Assembly: GCF_001968835.1 (NCBI RefSeq)
Contig: NZ_MRDE01000024.1
Location: 1 to 64,000 of the forward strand
DNA length: 64,000 nt
Direction of reading: 5' to 3'
Source: Tersicoccus phoenicis
GTDB lineage: Bacteria > Actinomycetota > Actinomycetes > Actinomycetales > Micrococcaceae
Part shown: piece after piece, positions 7,986-16,114 of the stretch
How the letters are laid out: each line of letters starts with the position of its first letter
Numbering within the stretch: position 1 is the first letter of the stretch
The notes under the pieces: generated by a model
Seen by the model: the letters and a program-made list of their open reading frames with translations, nothing else
Databases searched by the model: none
Told to the model about the DNA's origin: nothing
Position numbers and translations under genes: made by a program

Positions 7986-8667
7986 CTGCGCCAAGCCCGG
8001 CGAGGGCCCGTCGGGACGCGGTGGCCGCCGCCCGGTCGTGGTCGAACACGGGGTGGATCGGCTGGAGTCGGGGCCACCGGCCGCCGTTGACCGGATGCGC
8101 GGTGATCAGGGCATCCCCCGCCGCGATCGTTCCGCCGGCCAGCCGGTATGCGGTGTGACCCGGCGTGTGCCCGGGCGTCGCGATCGGCGCCGGGGCGCCC
8201 GGCAGCTCCGCGAGGCGAGGGCCGGAGGCCGTCCCGTCGGTACCGATCGCGTTCGGGGTCAGGCCCCCGGCCCGGACGGCGTGGCCGGTCCAGGCCAGCA
8301 CCCGCGGCTTCCACAACAGTGGTAGGAGGTCGGGCAGCGTCACCTGGTACTGCTCCTCGCCGCGCACGGCCGCCCGCTCCTTCTCGTCGGCGAGGACGGG
8401 GACGCCGTGGTCGGCCGACAGGTGCCGGGCGGCGCCCGTGTGGTCGACGTGCGCGTGGGTCAGGACGACGGCCGCGGCGCGGGCCGGCTGCAGGCCCAGT
8501 GCGCGGATCGAGGCGAGCACGGCCGGTGTGTCCCCGGGGTAGCCGCTGTCGATCAGGGTGAAGTCCGCGCCGTCGCGCAGGATGATCCAGTTCGCGGCCG
8601 GGCCGTGGACGAAGAAGATGTCGTCGGCGACCTCGACGGGCGCGAGCATGGTCAGACGTGTCGGCAC
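7933..8667 (-). CDS. MBL-fold metallo-hydrolase
   Basis: A 244-residue metallo-beta-lactamase-fold enzyme. Metal ligands are visible in LTHAHVDHTGAA (HxHxDH), in the later TPGHTPGHTAY, in AGDALI, and in LPGHGP at the C-terminus. The substrate is unknown; members include glyoxalase II-like hydrolases and lactonases. GTG 8667 is preferred because GGAGGA ends 5 bp upstream; the frame is open further to 8703. The 3' end overlaps the convergent flavoprotein gene. It may also belong to the downstream end of the SDR/PIG-L block. Confidence 0.85.
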   Translation of the reverse strand: MPTRLTMLAPVEVADDIFFVHGPAANWIILRDGADFTLIDSGYPGDTPAVLASIRALGLQPARAAAVVLTHAHVDHTGAARHLSADHGVPVLADEKERAAVRGEEQYQVTLPDLLPLLWKPRVLAWTGHAVRAGGLTPNAIGTDGTASGPRLAELPGAPAPIATPGHTPGHTAYRLAGGTIAAGDALITAHPVNGGRWPRLQPIHPVFDHDRAAATASRRALAGLGAVTVLPGHGPVLADGAEV

Positions 8668-8779
8668 GGGTGTCCTCCGTCGTTCGGTGGGTGGCCCGCT
8701 CACTCTTTCACGCGTCGGCCTTTCACTCGGCGGACATCACGACCGTGTCCGAGTCGCCGACGCGACAACCGCCGGCAAC

Positions 8780-9577
8780 TCAACCGCGCAGGTGCGACGC
8801 CCCGTTGAGGTCCAGAACGGCACCGGATGCCCACACCGACGCCGGATCCGCCAGGAAGGCGATCGCGTGGGCGACCTCGTCGGGCTCGGCGACCCGGCCG
8901 AACGGGCTCTGTCCGGTGATCACCGAGCCGCCGGGTCCGGTCAGTCGCTCGGCGGTCCGCTCCGTCGCCGTGAATCCCGGCGCGACCGTGGTCACGACGA
9001 TGCGGTGGGGTGCGAGGGCGAGGGCGAGGGACTGGCCGAGGGCGTGCAGCGCCGCCTTCGTCGCGGCATAGGCCGGGTGGTCCGTTTCGCCGCGGAAGGC
9101 GCCGCGGGAACCGACGTTGACGATGCTCGCGGCGTGCCCGTGGTCGATCGCCCGCCGGGCGAACCAGTAACTGACGTCCGCGGCCGCCCGCAGGTTAACG
9201 TCGATCATGGTCGAGAACGCCGCGGACCACTGCGCGAACTCGGTGTCGGCCGGATGGTGTCGGTTCTCGGGTCCGGTGGCGACCGCGGCGTTGTTGACCA
9301 GGACCCCGAGCGGCCCGAGGGCGTCGGTCGCCTCGCCGACGACCCGCTCGGCGGCGCCGGACTCGGTGAGGTCGCCACGGACGAGGGCGTGGCCGTCGCC
9401 CGGCAGGGACGCGAGCGTCTCCCGGGCGCCGTCACCGTGGTGCGCCCAGTGCACCGCGACCCGGTGCCCGCGTTCGGCGAGCAGTTGGCAGGTCGCCCGG
9501 CCGATCCCGCCGGAAGCCCCGGTGACGAGCGCCGTCAGGGGCTGGTCGGCGGGGGGCGCGATGTCGAAGGCTGCCAT
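8780..9577 (-). CDS. SDR-family oxidoreductase
   Basis: A 265-residue short-chain dehydrogenase/reductase. The cofactor motif TGASGGIG is near residue 20, NNAA near 93, the catalytic Ser in NVGSRGAF, and YAATK supplies the catalytic Tyr and Lys. The C-terminal substrate loop suggests a 3-oxoacyl-reductase-like enzyme, but the substrate is not determinable. ATG 9577 sits 6 nt after -10 box TAGGCT, so the transcript is probably leaderless. Confidence 0.9.
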   Translation of the reverse strand: MAAFDIAPPADQPLTALVTGASGGIGRATCQLLAERGHRVAVHWAHHGDGARETLASLPGDGHALVRGDLTESGAAERVVGEATDALGPLGVLVNNAAVATGPENRHHPADTEFAQWSAAFSTMIDVNLRAAADVSYWFARRAIDHGHAASIVNVGSRGAFRGETDHPAYAATKAALHALGQSLALALAPHRIVVTTVAPGFTATERTAERLTGPGGSVITGQSPFGRVAEPDEVAHAIAFLADPASVWASGAVLDLNGASHLRG

Positions 9578-9583
9578 CCGATC

Positions 9584-9589
9584 AGCCTA
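9584..9589 (-). promoter_or_regulatory. -10 box of the SDR gene
   Basis: TAGGCT on the minus strand ends 6 nt before ATG 9577, giving a predicted leaderless transcript. Confidence 0.45.
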
Positions 9590-9637
9590 AGGTCAGGACA
9601 GGGGCGTGGACGCCGAGCCGGAGGCTACGTCGCACGC

Positions 9638-10384
9638 TCAGGTGGTGTTTCCGCCCATCCCGCCGAGGTCGAACACGCGGAACAGCACGGCGAACTCGCC
9701 GCCGAGAGCCTGACCGCCTTCGCGCAGCATCTCGGGGATGAACTCCCCCGGCTCCGGATGACCGGTGACGTGCTCGAGGTACGCCTCGTGGCTGCGCAGC
9801 GACGCCACGCTGGCCGCGACCGCGTCGTCGTCGACCGCCAACCCGTGCGTGGGTGTCCGGTGGCCGGCGATGAGGAGCGCCCTCGTGTGCCACGGCGCCA
9901 GTCCTTCCTCCTCGGCGAGCCCCCGGAAAACCCACGGATTGTCCGCGTCCCGGACGGCGTCGATCGTCGCCAGGCCCGCGGCGCGGTGGTCGGCCTGGTT
10001 GAGCGTCCCCCAGGCCTCGACATCGAAGACCCCGCCGACGACGGCGTCGGGCCGCACCTGCCGCACGACTCGCGCGATGTCGCGACGCAGTCCGAGGCCA
10101 CCTTCCAGCATGCCGTCCGGGTGGTCGAGGATCCGCAGATCGCTCACGCCGACGGCGTCGCAGGCACGCCGCTGTTCCCGGGCGCGCAATGGCGCAACCA
10201 CCTCTGGTGGCTCGGCCATGCCGGCCTCGCCGGCGGTCAGGAGCAAGTAGACGACCTCCACGCCGCGTCGGGTCCAGGTGGCGACGGCGGCGGACGTGCC
10301 GTACTCCAGGTCATCCGGGTGCGCGGCCACGCACAGCACCCGCGACCAGTCGGCGTCGGGCAGGGGGGTCAGGTGGTCGGGCAC
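9638..10384 (-). CDS. PIG-L family zinc deacetylase
   Basis: A 248-residue LmbE/PIG-L deacetylase. The zinc-binding AHPDD motif is in CVAAHPDDLEYGTSA (about residues 19-33), and the third ligand is in LNQADHRAAG. The family removes acetyl groups from N-acetylglucosaminyl substrates, as in MshB and Mca of mycothiol metabolism. This protein does not look like MshB or Mca in detail, and its substrate is unknown. GTG 10384 follows GGAG with 5 bp spacing. It lies 46 bp downstream of the DUF2277 gene on the same strand. Confidence 0.87.
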   Translation of the reverse strand: MPDHLTPLPDADWSRVLCVAAHPDDLEYGTSAAVATWTRRGVEVVYLLLTAGEAGMAEPPEVVAPLRAREQRRACDAVGVSDLRILDHPDGMLEGGLGLRRDIARVVRQVRPDAVVGGVFDVEAWGTLNQADHRAAGLATIDAVRDADNPWVFRGLAEEEGLAPWHTRALLIAGHRTPTHGLAVDDDAVAASVASLRSHEAYLEHVTGHPEPGEFIPEMLREGGQALGGEFAVLFRVFDLGGMGGNTT

Positions 10385-10430
10385 GAGGTCTCCATCGTCG
10401 GAAGGGCGGAAGCCATGAGCCAGGCCCTCA

Positions 10431-10703
10431 TCACGCGGCGCCGTACCGTGCGGCGCTGCGGGCGCGAGCCTTCGCCGCTTCGGCTTCGCGGTTCTTCGGT
10501 GCCGCGCTCGTGGTCAGGTGGTCGAGCAGGTGCGCCGTGGCGTGGGCGACCGCCTCGACCGCCTCGTCGAACGCCGCCTGGTTGGCCTGGGAAGGACGAG
10601 TACTGCCGCTGACCTTCCGCACGTACTGCCGGGCGGCAGCCTGGATCTCCTCGCTGGTCGCCGCGGGCTCGAAGTTGTGGAGTTGCCGGATGTTCCTGCA
10701 CAT
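10431..10703 (-). CDS. DUF2277 family protein
   Basis: A 90-residue protein beginning MCRNIRQLHNFEP, the constant opening of DUF2277 proteins, with the later QYVRKVSGSTRPSQANQ and the Ala/Arg-rich C-terminus. The family is widespread in actinobacteria and its function is unknown. ATG 10703 is 6 nt after -10 box TACGCT, suggesting a leaderless mRNA that may continue into the PIG-L gene 46 bp downstream. Confidence 0.88.
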   Translation of the reverse strand: MCRNIRQLHNFEPAATSEEIQAAARQYVRKVSGSTRPSQANQAAFDEAVEAVAHATAHLLDHLTTSAAPKNREAEAAKARARSAARYGAA

Positions 10704-10709
10704 GGGGTC

Positions 10710-10715
10710 AGCGTA
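10710..10715 (-). promoter_or_regulatory. -10 box of the DUF2277 gene
   Basis: TACGCT on the minus strand ends 6 nt before ATG 10703. Confidence 0.45.
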
Positions 10716-10809
10716 GGCGGGGCCCGTGACGCTGTCACGAAGCGGTCGTCAACGGTCGCCGACGGCGACTCCTCGCAGGACCGGCATCTGACGAAAGCGA
10801 CGAATCCGC

Positions 10810-10839
10810 TTGGTCAGCTTCGCCGTCGATCTGTAGAAT
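10810..10839 (+). promoter_or_regulatory. Promoter of the MbcA-like/RES module
   Basis: TTGGTC (10810-10815) and TAGAAT (10834-10839) are separated by 18 bp, a sigma-70-like pair. The near-palindromic CTGTAG/CTGCAG pair overlapping the -10 box could be an autoregulatory site. Confidence 0.5.
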
Positions 10840-10881
10840 CTGCAGGAAATACTAGTGCGCAGTTGTGACAGGAGAACGGCG

Positions 10882-11400
10882 ATGACCCTGGCCGCAGACC
10901 AGCGCGTCGACGACGCGTTATCGCTCGCCACGATCATCAGGCAGAGCCGACACGCTCTCGGTGCTGCCGTCAGTAGCCTCGATCGGCCGGTGGTGCCCGG
11001 GTACGCGGCAGCCGTCGCTGAGACCGAACTCGCCTGGCGAAGCATCGAAGCCGAGTTCGGGCTGCTCTCCCCCGCCGAGACGAGCAGACTTCTCGGGTCC
11101 AGGGGCCGCCCCGGGGCGATGGCGAACGAGCGTCGTCTCAGCGGGAGGCTGATGGCAGTGCTGCACGGGAATCAGTATCAGTACCCCGGTTTCCAGTTCG
11201 ATCGGGCCAGCGGGAGAACCCGCCCGGGGATCTCCCAGCTCATCGCCGCGGCCCGATCGGTCGACACCCCCGACGAGGACCTGATTCTGTGGTTGTGTGC
11301 CCCGAGCGGTCAACTCGGTGCCCGTCGTCCCGTCGACCTGCTGAACGAGCCGGAGGTCGTCGTTGCCGCTGTCGCCGACCACTTCGGTGTTGAGTGGTGA
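10882..11400 (+). CDS. MbcA/ParS-type antitoxin of a RES toxin
   Basis: A 172-residue protein whose C-terminus (GARRPVDLLNEPEVVVAAV, then DHFGVEW) matches the toxin-binding domain of Xre/MbcA/ParS antitoxins, which ends in a conserved aromatic tail. The middle (LLSPAETSRLLGSRG, then NERRLSGRLMAV) would be the small DNA-binding or dimerisation region. ATG 10882 is chosen because GGAG lies 7 bp upstream. The stop codon overlaps the start of the RES gene, as is usual for these pairs. Confidence 0.8.
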   Translation: MTLAADQRVDDALSLATIIRQSRHALGAAVSSLDRPVVPGYAAAVAETELAWRSIEAEFGLLSPAETSRLLGSRGRPGAMANERRLSGRLMAVLHGNQYQYPGFQFDRASGRTRPGISQLIAAARSVDTPDEDLILWLCAPSGQLGARRPVDLLNEPEVVVAAVADHFGVEW

Positions 11401-12023
11401 GAAGTCCGCCCGACCCATTCAGGCCGCAGTCCGAGACTCTGGATCCGGGCGACTTCGTCTATCGCGTGCACACGAACACCCGAACGTCCGCCGAATTCAA
11501 CCCCGGCCCTGGCCGGCGGACGCGGTTCGCGTTCTTCAGCGCGACAGCAGCGGCGGGGGCGCCGACCGTGCCCGTGCTCTACGGAGGTTCCTCGGCGGAC
11601 GTTGCCGTGTGTGAGACGCTCCTGCACGACATTCCGCTGACGGGTGGTCGGCTGGTGCCGCGGGACTATCGCGAGAAGGTGATGAGCAGGCTCTCTCCCA
11701 CGCGCAGGCTGGTGTTGGCCAGGTTCCGCGGCACCGGCCTGCGTGCCGTGGGTGCGGAAGCGTCGGACATCAGTGATACCGAGGCGGACGCGTACGAACG
11801 GACCGTGCGCTGGGCCATCGCTGCCCACGACAACGGCTACGACGGGTGCGTCTGGACCAGCCGGCGGTGCAACGACGGCGCAGCCTACGTCCTCTTCGGT
11901 GACCGCGTCGCGCGGGGCGACCTGACCCAGGATGACGGATTCGGCCGGGCATTCGCGCTGCCCGAGGACATCGGCTGGTTGCGCGACTTCTGTAGTCCGC
12001 TCGGCGTCGCCGTCACAGCCTGA
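11397..12023 (+). CDS. RES-domain NAD+-degrading toxin
   Basis: A 208-residue RES-domain protein. Family features include the early YRVHTNTRTSAEFNP with the conserved Arg, FAFFSATAAAGAP, the Tyr/Glu pair in YGGSSADVAVCETLL, and the later YDGCVWTSRR. RES toxins such as MbcT deplete NAD+ by phosphorolysis or hydrolysis, and the upstream antitoxin blocks them. Either GTG 11394 or GTG 11397 may be used; 11397 forms a GTGA overlap with the antitoxin stop. The 3' end overlaps the convergent RibD-like gene by 11 bp. Confidence 0.87.
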   Translation: MRSPPDPFRPQSETLDPGDFVYRVHTNTRTSAEFNPGPGRRTRFAFFSATAAAGAPTVPVLYGGSSADVAVCETLLHDIPLTGGRLVPRDYREKVMSRLSPTRRLVLARFRGTGLRAVGAEASDISDTEADAYERTVRWAIAAHDNGYDGCVWTSRRCNDGAAYVLFGDRVARGDLTQDDGFGRAFALPEDIGWLRDFCSPLGVAVTA

Positions 12024-12615
12024 GCGATGACGACGGCGGCCGCACGTCGTAGGAGAGGTAGGCGAAGGTCCCGTCGGAATGCACACCGGTGGTCGTGAGC
12101 CGGTCCACCAGGCGGCGCGGCAGCAGGGGGTTGCCGTGACCGAGCGTGACCGGCGCGATGCTGATGCGGAGTTCGTCGAGGGCACCGGCGTCGTCGACCT
12201 GACCGGCGAGCTCGCCACCGCCGAGCAGCCAGATGTCCCCCTCGCCTGCGGTTTCCCGGATGGCCGGCAGCGCGTCCGCCACCGGACCGCGTACCGTCCG
12301 GATGTCGGCGCCGACGACCTCCGGCAGTTCGCCGTGAGTGAAGACCCAGGTGGGGACGACGCCGTAGGTGTCGGTCCAGCGTTCCGGGTGGGTCGCGAGA
12401 TTCTCGTGCCGATACACCCAGCGGTAGGTGTTGGCTCCCATCACCATCGCTCCGACGGTCCCGAAGAAGGACGCGAAGTCGAAGGCGGCCGGGGTCCGCT
12501 CGGGGTCGGGCGTCAACCGGAGAAGCCAGTCCAGATCGTGGTGCTCGTCGGCAAGGAAGCCGTCGAGCGTGGCGGCCGTGTAGTAGATGCAGCGCGGCGG
12601 TCTAAGCTGAGCCAT
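12013..12615 (-). CDS. RibD C-terminal/dihydrofolate-reductase-like protein
   Basis: A 200-residue member of the DHFR-like RibD C-terminal superfamily: YYTAATLDGFLADEHHDLDWL at the N-terminus, VMGANTYRWV for the NADPH-binding segment, and DIWLLGGGELAGQ for the second cofactor loop. The substrate is unknown; stand-alone members of this kind are often annotated as dihydrofolate reductase family proteins and are unlikely to be FolA. ATG 12615 is preferred over GTG 12633, which adds six weakly conserved residues. The gene is convergent with the RES toxin gene. Confidence 0.82.
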   Translation of the reverse strand: MAQLRPPRCIYYTAATLDGFLADEHHDLDWLLRLTPDPERTPAAFDFASFFGTVGAMVMGANTYRWVYRHENLATHPERWTDTYGVVPTWVFTHGELPEVVGADIRTVRGPVADALPAIRETAGEGDIWLLGGGELAGQVDDAGALDELRISIAPVTLGHGNPLLPRRLVDRLTTTGVHSDGTFAYLSYDVRPPSSSLRL

Positions 12616-12663
12616 GCGCTCAGCGTGGCACACGCCACCGACATCCGTCCCGAGCCGGACGAT

Positions 12664-12695
12664 CCGTCCTGAACGGAAACATCCGTTCAGGACGG
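12664..12695. terminator. Hairpin terminator overlapping the end of the GNAT gene
   Basis: A perfect 14-bp stem (CCGTCCTGAACGGA and its complement) around an AACA loop. The TGA stop codon of the GNAT gene (12687-12689) lies inside the stem. It separates that gene from the RibD-like gene downstream on the same strand. Confidence 0.7.
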
Positions 12696-13757
12696 TGGAA
12701 TCGATCGGGAGGACCGGACGGGCAGGTCACGGGTGAATGTCGCGAACGTCTTCACCGCGGCGAACCCCGCGGCCCGGTAGAGCCGGGTGGCTCCCGTCGG
12801 GCTGTCCGCGTCCACGTGCAGGCTCGCCCGGCTGAAGCGGGGCCGCCCCTCCGTGTCCGGTCGGCGGACAGCCGCCTCGAGTGACGCGGCGATGCACGCG
12901 CGGGCCAGACCGACACCGCGAGCCGCCGGCACGGTGCCGATCAGCGCCAGGTACAGCTGCCCGTCCTGCCAGTCCTGGGCCAGGCAGAAGGCGTGCACGT
13001 CCCCGGCGGCCGCTTTCCCGCTCCCCGACGCCACCGCAAGGAACGAGCAGTCGGCAGTGAAGCTGCGCGCGCCGATCAGGTCCGCCCATTCGGCCTCGGA
13101 CGTGGAGGTGGACCCCCAGTGGTCGGCGAACGCGGCGTTCCGTGCGCGATGCGTGCCGGCGGACAGGGCGGCAGTGAACGGGACGATGCGGTACCCGGCG
13201 ACGGCGCTCGACGGGGTGGCGCTCGGCGGGGTGGCGCTCGACGCGGTGGGGCCAGGTGGCGCCGGGGTCGGCCCCGGCAGCGACCTCTCCATCTGCACGA
13301 AATACCGACTCAAGGTGTAGCCGCGACCGATGAGCAGGTGACGCACCGGGTCCGTCTCCAGCCCGCCCGGGTTGCGGAGCGTGACCGGCGCGCCGGGGTG
13401 TCGCCCGGCGGCCAGCTCCCTTGCTCGGGCCTCCATCCGGTCCATCAGGGCCCGGCCGATGCCACGGCGACGCCAGTCGGGATGGACGCCGCCACCGAGC
13501 AGGACGATCGCCCGGCCGTGGAGCAGTTCCGCCCGTACCCGTACCCGTACCTGACCGAACGCCACGATCCCGTCCCCGGCCCGGTCGCGCACCGCCCACG
13601 TGTCCCGTTGCGGGTCGACTCCCTCTTCGGCCAGCTCCTCGGCGAGGTCCTCGGCGCTGTAGAACTCCTCGGTCTCGTCGGCCCGGGCCAGCACCGTGGT
13701 CAGGTCCGCCCAGGCCGGGGTGTCCGCCGTGGTCAAGGGCGTGAAGGCCGGGTCCAT
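12687..13757 (-). CDS. Tandem GNAT N-acetyltransferase
   Basis: A 356-residue protein with two GNAT domains. The first has the acetyl-CoA motif in GVHPDWRRRGIGRALMDRME (about residues 90-109). The second has GTVPAARGVGLARACIAASL (about 273-292). A Pro/Ser/Ala-rich linker (PPGPTASSATPPSATPSS) joins them. Tandem GNATs acetylate small molecules such as aminoglycosides or, in MshD, the mycothiol precursor; the substrate here is unknown. ATG 13757 is 6 nt from -10 box TAGACT. It is divergent from the DUF3054 gene. Confidence 0.85.
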   Translation of the reverse strand: MDPAFTPLTTADTPAWADLTTVLARADETEEFYSAEDLAEELAEEGVDPQRDTWAVRDRAGDGIVAFGQVRVRVRAELLHGRAIVLLGGGVHPDWRRRGIGRALMDRMEARARELAAGRHPGAPVTLRNPGGLETDPVRHLLIGRGYTLSRYFVQMERSLPGPTPAPPGPTASSATPPSATPSSAVAGYRIVPFTAALSAGTHRARNAAFADHWGSTSTSEAEWADLIGARSFTADCSFLAVASGSGKAAAGDVHAFCLAQDWQDGQLYLALIGTVPAARGVGLARACIAASLEAAVRRPDTEGRPRFSRASLHVDADSPTGATRLYRAAGFAAVKTFATFTRDLPVRSSRSIPPS

Positions 13758-13763
13758 GCCGGG

Positions 13764-13769
13764 AGTCTA
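13764..13769 (-). promoter_or_regulatory. -10 box of the GNAT gene
   Basis: TAGACT on the minus strand ends 6 nt before ATG 13757. Confidence 0.5.
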
Positions 13770-13894
13770 CGGTGGCGACCCCGCGGCGCGGCGGCACCGT
13801 GCAATGTGGGGCCAGTGGAGGTGGGGCCCGTGGAGTTCGGACTGTCCGGGGCGTACCGGTGGCACCGGGCACGAGGCACGCGCGGACAGACTCG

Positions 13895-13900
13895 TAGACT
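13895..13900 (+). promoter_or_regulatory. -10 box of the DUF3054 gene
   Basis: TAGACT ends 6 nt before GTG 13907. It has the same hexamer and spacing as the divergent GNAT promoter. Confidence 0.5.
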
Positions 13901-13906
13901 GTCGGC

Positions 13907-14449
13907 GTGCCCATCCCCTCCTCCGACCGACTCATCCCGGACCGACGAACCGCCGACCGACGAACCGCCGACCGACGAACCGCCGACCGACGAACCGCCG
14001 ACCGGCAGACCAGCAGCCCGGCACCGCGGCCGCCTGCCGGTTCGCGACCGACTCGCGGTGTCGTGTTGGGCAGTGCCGTCGCCGACGCCATCCTCGTCGT
14101 GGTCTTCGCCGCCATCGGGCGCGCCAGTCATCAGGAGGTGGACCCGGTCGCCGGGGTTCTCGCCACGGCGTGGCCCTTCCTCGCCGGCGCCGCCCTCGGG
14201 TGGCTGCTGGTGCGTGCCTGGCGGGCCCCGATGCGGCCGTGGCCGACCGGCGTCGTCGTCTGGGTGGTGACCGTTGCCGCCGGGATGCTGCTGCGAGCGG
14301 TCACCGGCGCCGGCACCGCCGTCGCGTTCGTCGTGGTCGCGACCATCACCCTCGCCGTGTTCCTGCTGGGCTGGCGCGCCGTCGCCGCACTGGTCCGCCG
14401 GCTCGCCCGACCGGGAACCGGGTCCTACCCGAAGGAGAATCTGCCGTGA
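13907..14449 (+). CDS. DUF3054 membrane protein
   Basis: A 180-residue protein. After a hydrophilic N-terminus with a fivefold DRRTA-like repeat (about residues 12-33) come four predicted membrane segments: VLGSAVADAILVVVFAAI, ATAWPFLAGAALGWLLV, VVVWVVTVAAGMLLRAV and AVAFVVVATITLAVFLL. The hydrophobic part matches the DUF3054 family of small actinobacterial membrane proteins with no known function. GTG 13907 is set by the -10 box upstream. Its stop overlaps the start of the Lrp-like gene (GTGA). Confidence 0.85.
   Translation: MPIPSSDRLIPDRRTADRRTADRRTADRRTADRQTSSPAPRPPAGSRPTRGVVLGSAVADAILVVVFAAIGRASHQEVDPVAGVLATAWPFLAGAALGWLLVRAWRAPMRPWPTGVVVWVVTVAAGMLLRAVTGAGTAVAFVVVATITLAVFLLGWRAVAALVRRLARPGTGSYPKENLP
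13940..13999 (+). repeat. Four perfect 15-bp tandem repeats in the DUF3054 gene
   Basis: The unit GACCGACGAACCGCC occurs four times without change, followed by a degenerate fifth copy. It encodes repeated DRRTA in frame, so copy-number change would alter protein length by five residues without a frameshift. Confidence 0.95.
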
Positions 14450-14724
14450 TCACCGCGTTCACCCACGTGTCCGTCGCACCGGACCGCATTCCCGAGACGG
14501 CGGAGGAGATCTCCGCCATCGAGGGCATCAGTGAGGTCTACTCGGTCACCGGGGACTGGGACCTGATCGTGGTCGCCCGAGTGCGTCGCCACGAGGATCT
14601 CGAACGGGTCATCGCCGACCGGCTCTCCAAGGTCGCCTCCATCCGGGAGACCACCACCCAGATCGCCTTCCGCGCGTACTCCCAGCACGACCTGGACGCC
14701 GCGTTCGCGCTCGGCGGGGACTGA
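14446..14724 (+). CDS. Lrp/AsnC ligand-binding (RAM) domain protein without HTH
   Basis: A 92-residue protein that is only the amino-acid-binding half of an Lrp/AsnC regulator: TAFTHVSVAPDRIPETAEEI, then GISEVYSVTGDWDLIVVARV, and the C-terminal TTTQIAFRAYSQHDLD. There is no helix-turn-helix domain. Such proteins form rings and bind amino acids, and may modulate full-length Lrp partners. GTG 14446 follows GAAGGAG at 9 bp and overlaps the DUF3054 stop, so the genes are coupled. It is convergent with trpD. Confidence 0.88.
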   Translation: MITAFTHVSVAPDRIPETAEEISAIEGISEVYSVTGDWDLIVVARVRRHEDLERVIADRLSKVASIRETTTQIAFRAYSQHDLDAAFALGGD

Positions 14725-14796
14725 TCCCGCCGCTCGCCGCGTCGCGAGACTGCGTCGGGTCTGCCGGTGGGTCGTCCGAGGAGCCCCCCGACGGGT

Positions 14797-15924
14797 TCAG
14801 CGGCCGCGTTCGTCGCTGAACCGCACCCAGCGTTCCAGCACCTTGGCCGCCGCGCCGCTGTCCAGCGACCGGTGTGCCCGCGCGAGACCCGCGGCCAACC
14901 GCTCGATCAGCGGACCGTCGGCGGTTTGGTCGGCGGCGGTCAGGCCGGCGGCCGCGTTGAGCGCAACGGCGTCCCGCACCGGCCCGAGGTCCCCCGCGAG
15001 GACCGCACGGACGACGTCGGCGTTCTGCGCCGGGGCACCGCCACGCAGGTCCTCGAGCACGGCGCGCGGGACACCGAGCTGTGCCTGCGGATCCAGCGTC
15101 TGCTCGGTCACGCTGCCGCCGCGCACCTCCCACACGGTCGACGTCGTCGTGGTGGTCAGCTCGTCGAGTCCGTCGTGTCCGTGGAAGACCAGGGCGCGGT
15201 TGCCGCGGCGGGCCAGCACCCCGGCGATCAGGGGGCCGATCCGGGGATCGGCGACGCCGATGGCGGACGCGTCCACCCGGGCGGGATTGGTCATCGGGCC
15301 CAGGAAGTTGAACACGGTCGGGACTCCGAGCGCCTTACGTGCGCCGGCGGCGAACCGCATCGAGGGGTGGAACACCTGGGCGAAGCAGAACGTGACACCG
15401 ACGACCCGAGCAGCCTCGGCCACGTCGGCGACCCCCAGATCGAGGTTCACCCCCAGGGCCTCCAGCACGTCGGCGGTGCCGGTCGACGACGACGCGGCCC
15501 GGTTGCCGTGCTTGACCACGGGCGTTCCGGCGCCGGCGCACACGAGCGCCGCCATGGTCGAGATGTTCACCGTGTTCTGCCGGTCCCCGCCGGTGCCCAC
15601 GATGTCGAGGGCGTCGCCGTTGATCGGCAGCGGATTGGCGTGGTCGAGCATCGCCTCGACGAGTCCGGCCAGTTCCTCGACGGTCTCCCCCTTGGCCTTC
15701 AGGGCCACGAGGAAACCAGCGACGGCGGCGTCGGACAACTCCCCCGACATCACCCGGTCCATCGCCCACGCCGTCTCCGGTGCGGCCAGGTCACGGCCGG
15801 CGAGCAACACCGTCAGCAGTTCGGGCCAGGACCGGACCGTCGGCCGATCCACGACCGTCCGGCCGGTGTCGGACTGGCCAGTCAACGGGCCAACGGACGA
15901 GGTGGCGGGTGGTTGCGGATGCAC
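14797..15924 (-). CDS. trpD: Anthranilate phosphoribosyltransferase
   Basis: This enzyme transfers phosphoribosyl from PRPP to anthranilate in tryptophan synthesis. The 375-residue product has the PRPP-binding [20 protein letters not shown], the [21 protein letters not shown] block and [12 protein letters not shown]. The N-terminus carries about 30 extra low-complexity residues compared with typical TrpD. GTG 15924 is selected because -10 box TACGAT ends 6 nt before it; the frame is open to 16062 but that part is not TrpD-like. It is separate from other trp genes and divergent from ctaE, an order also seen in mycobacteria. Confidence 0.95.
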   Translation of the reverse strand: MHPQPPATSSVGPLTGQSDTGRTVVDRPTVRSWPELLTVLLAGRDLAAPETAWAMDRVMSGELSDAAVAGFLVALKAKGETVEELAGLVEAMLDHANPLPINGDALDIVGTGGDRQNTVNISTMAALVCAGAGTPVVKHGNRAASSSTGTADVLEALGVNLDLGVADVAEAARVVGVTFCFAQVFHPSMRFAAGARKALGVPTVFNFLGPMTNPARVDASAIGVADPRIGPLIAGVLARRGNRALVFHGHDGLDELTTTTTSTVWEVRGGSVTEQTLDPQAQLGVPRAVLEDLRGGAPAQNADVVRAVLAGDLGPVRDAVALNAAAGLTAADQTADGPLIERLAAGLARAHRSLDSGAAAKVLERWVRFSDERGR

Positions 15925-15930
15925 CCGTCG

Positions 15931-15936
15931 ATCGTA
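15931..15936 (-). promoter_or_regulatory. -10 box of trpD
   Basis: TACGAT on the minus strand ends 6 nt before GTG 15924, predicting a leaderless trpD mRNA. Confidence 0.5.
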
Positions 15937-16078
15937 GCGCCGGGCCGACGTCGAGCCGACTCGCAAGTTCCTGAACGCAGGCTGGGAACGGATCCTAACC
16001 CGAGCCCCAGTTCTAACCTCTGTAGACAAGTTTTTTTCGATATCGTCCCACGTCAGTAGCACCTTCCGGCGAGTTGCG

Positions 16079-16108
16079 TTGGTGACTCAGGGTTTTACCA
16101 GCCATAAT
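16079..16108 (+). promoter_or_regulatory. Promoter of the ctaE-qcrCAB operon
   Basis: TTGGTG (16079-16084) and CATAAT (16103-16108) are 18 bp apart. The -10 box ends 6 nt before GTG 16115, so transcription probably begins on the start codon. Confidence 0.55.
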
Positions 16109-16114
16109 GGCTCC

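Noticed and set aside
12687-13757. Mycothiol synthase MshD as the identity of the tandem GNAT
   Set aside because: The double-GNAT layout fits, but the sequence does not clearly match MshD and the context has no mycothiol gene apart from a generic PIG-L protein.
13940-14014. CRISPR-like array
   Set aside because: The repeats are contiguous 15-bp units within a coding sequence, with no spacers. The same applies to the 9-bp repeats at 39971-40006.
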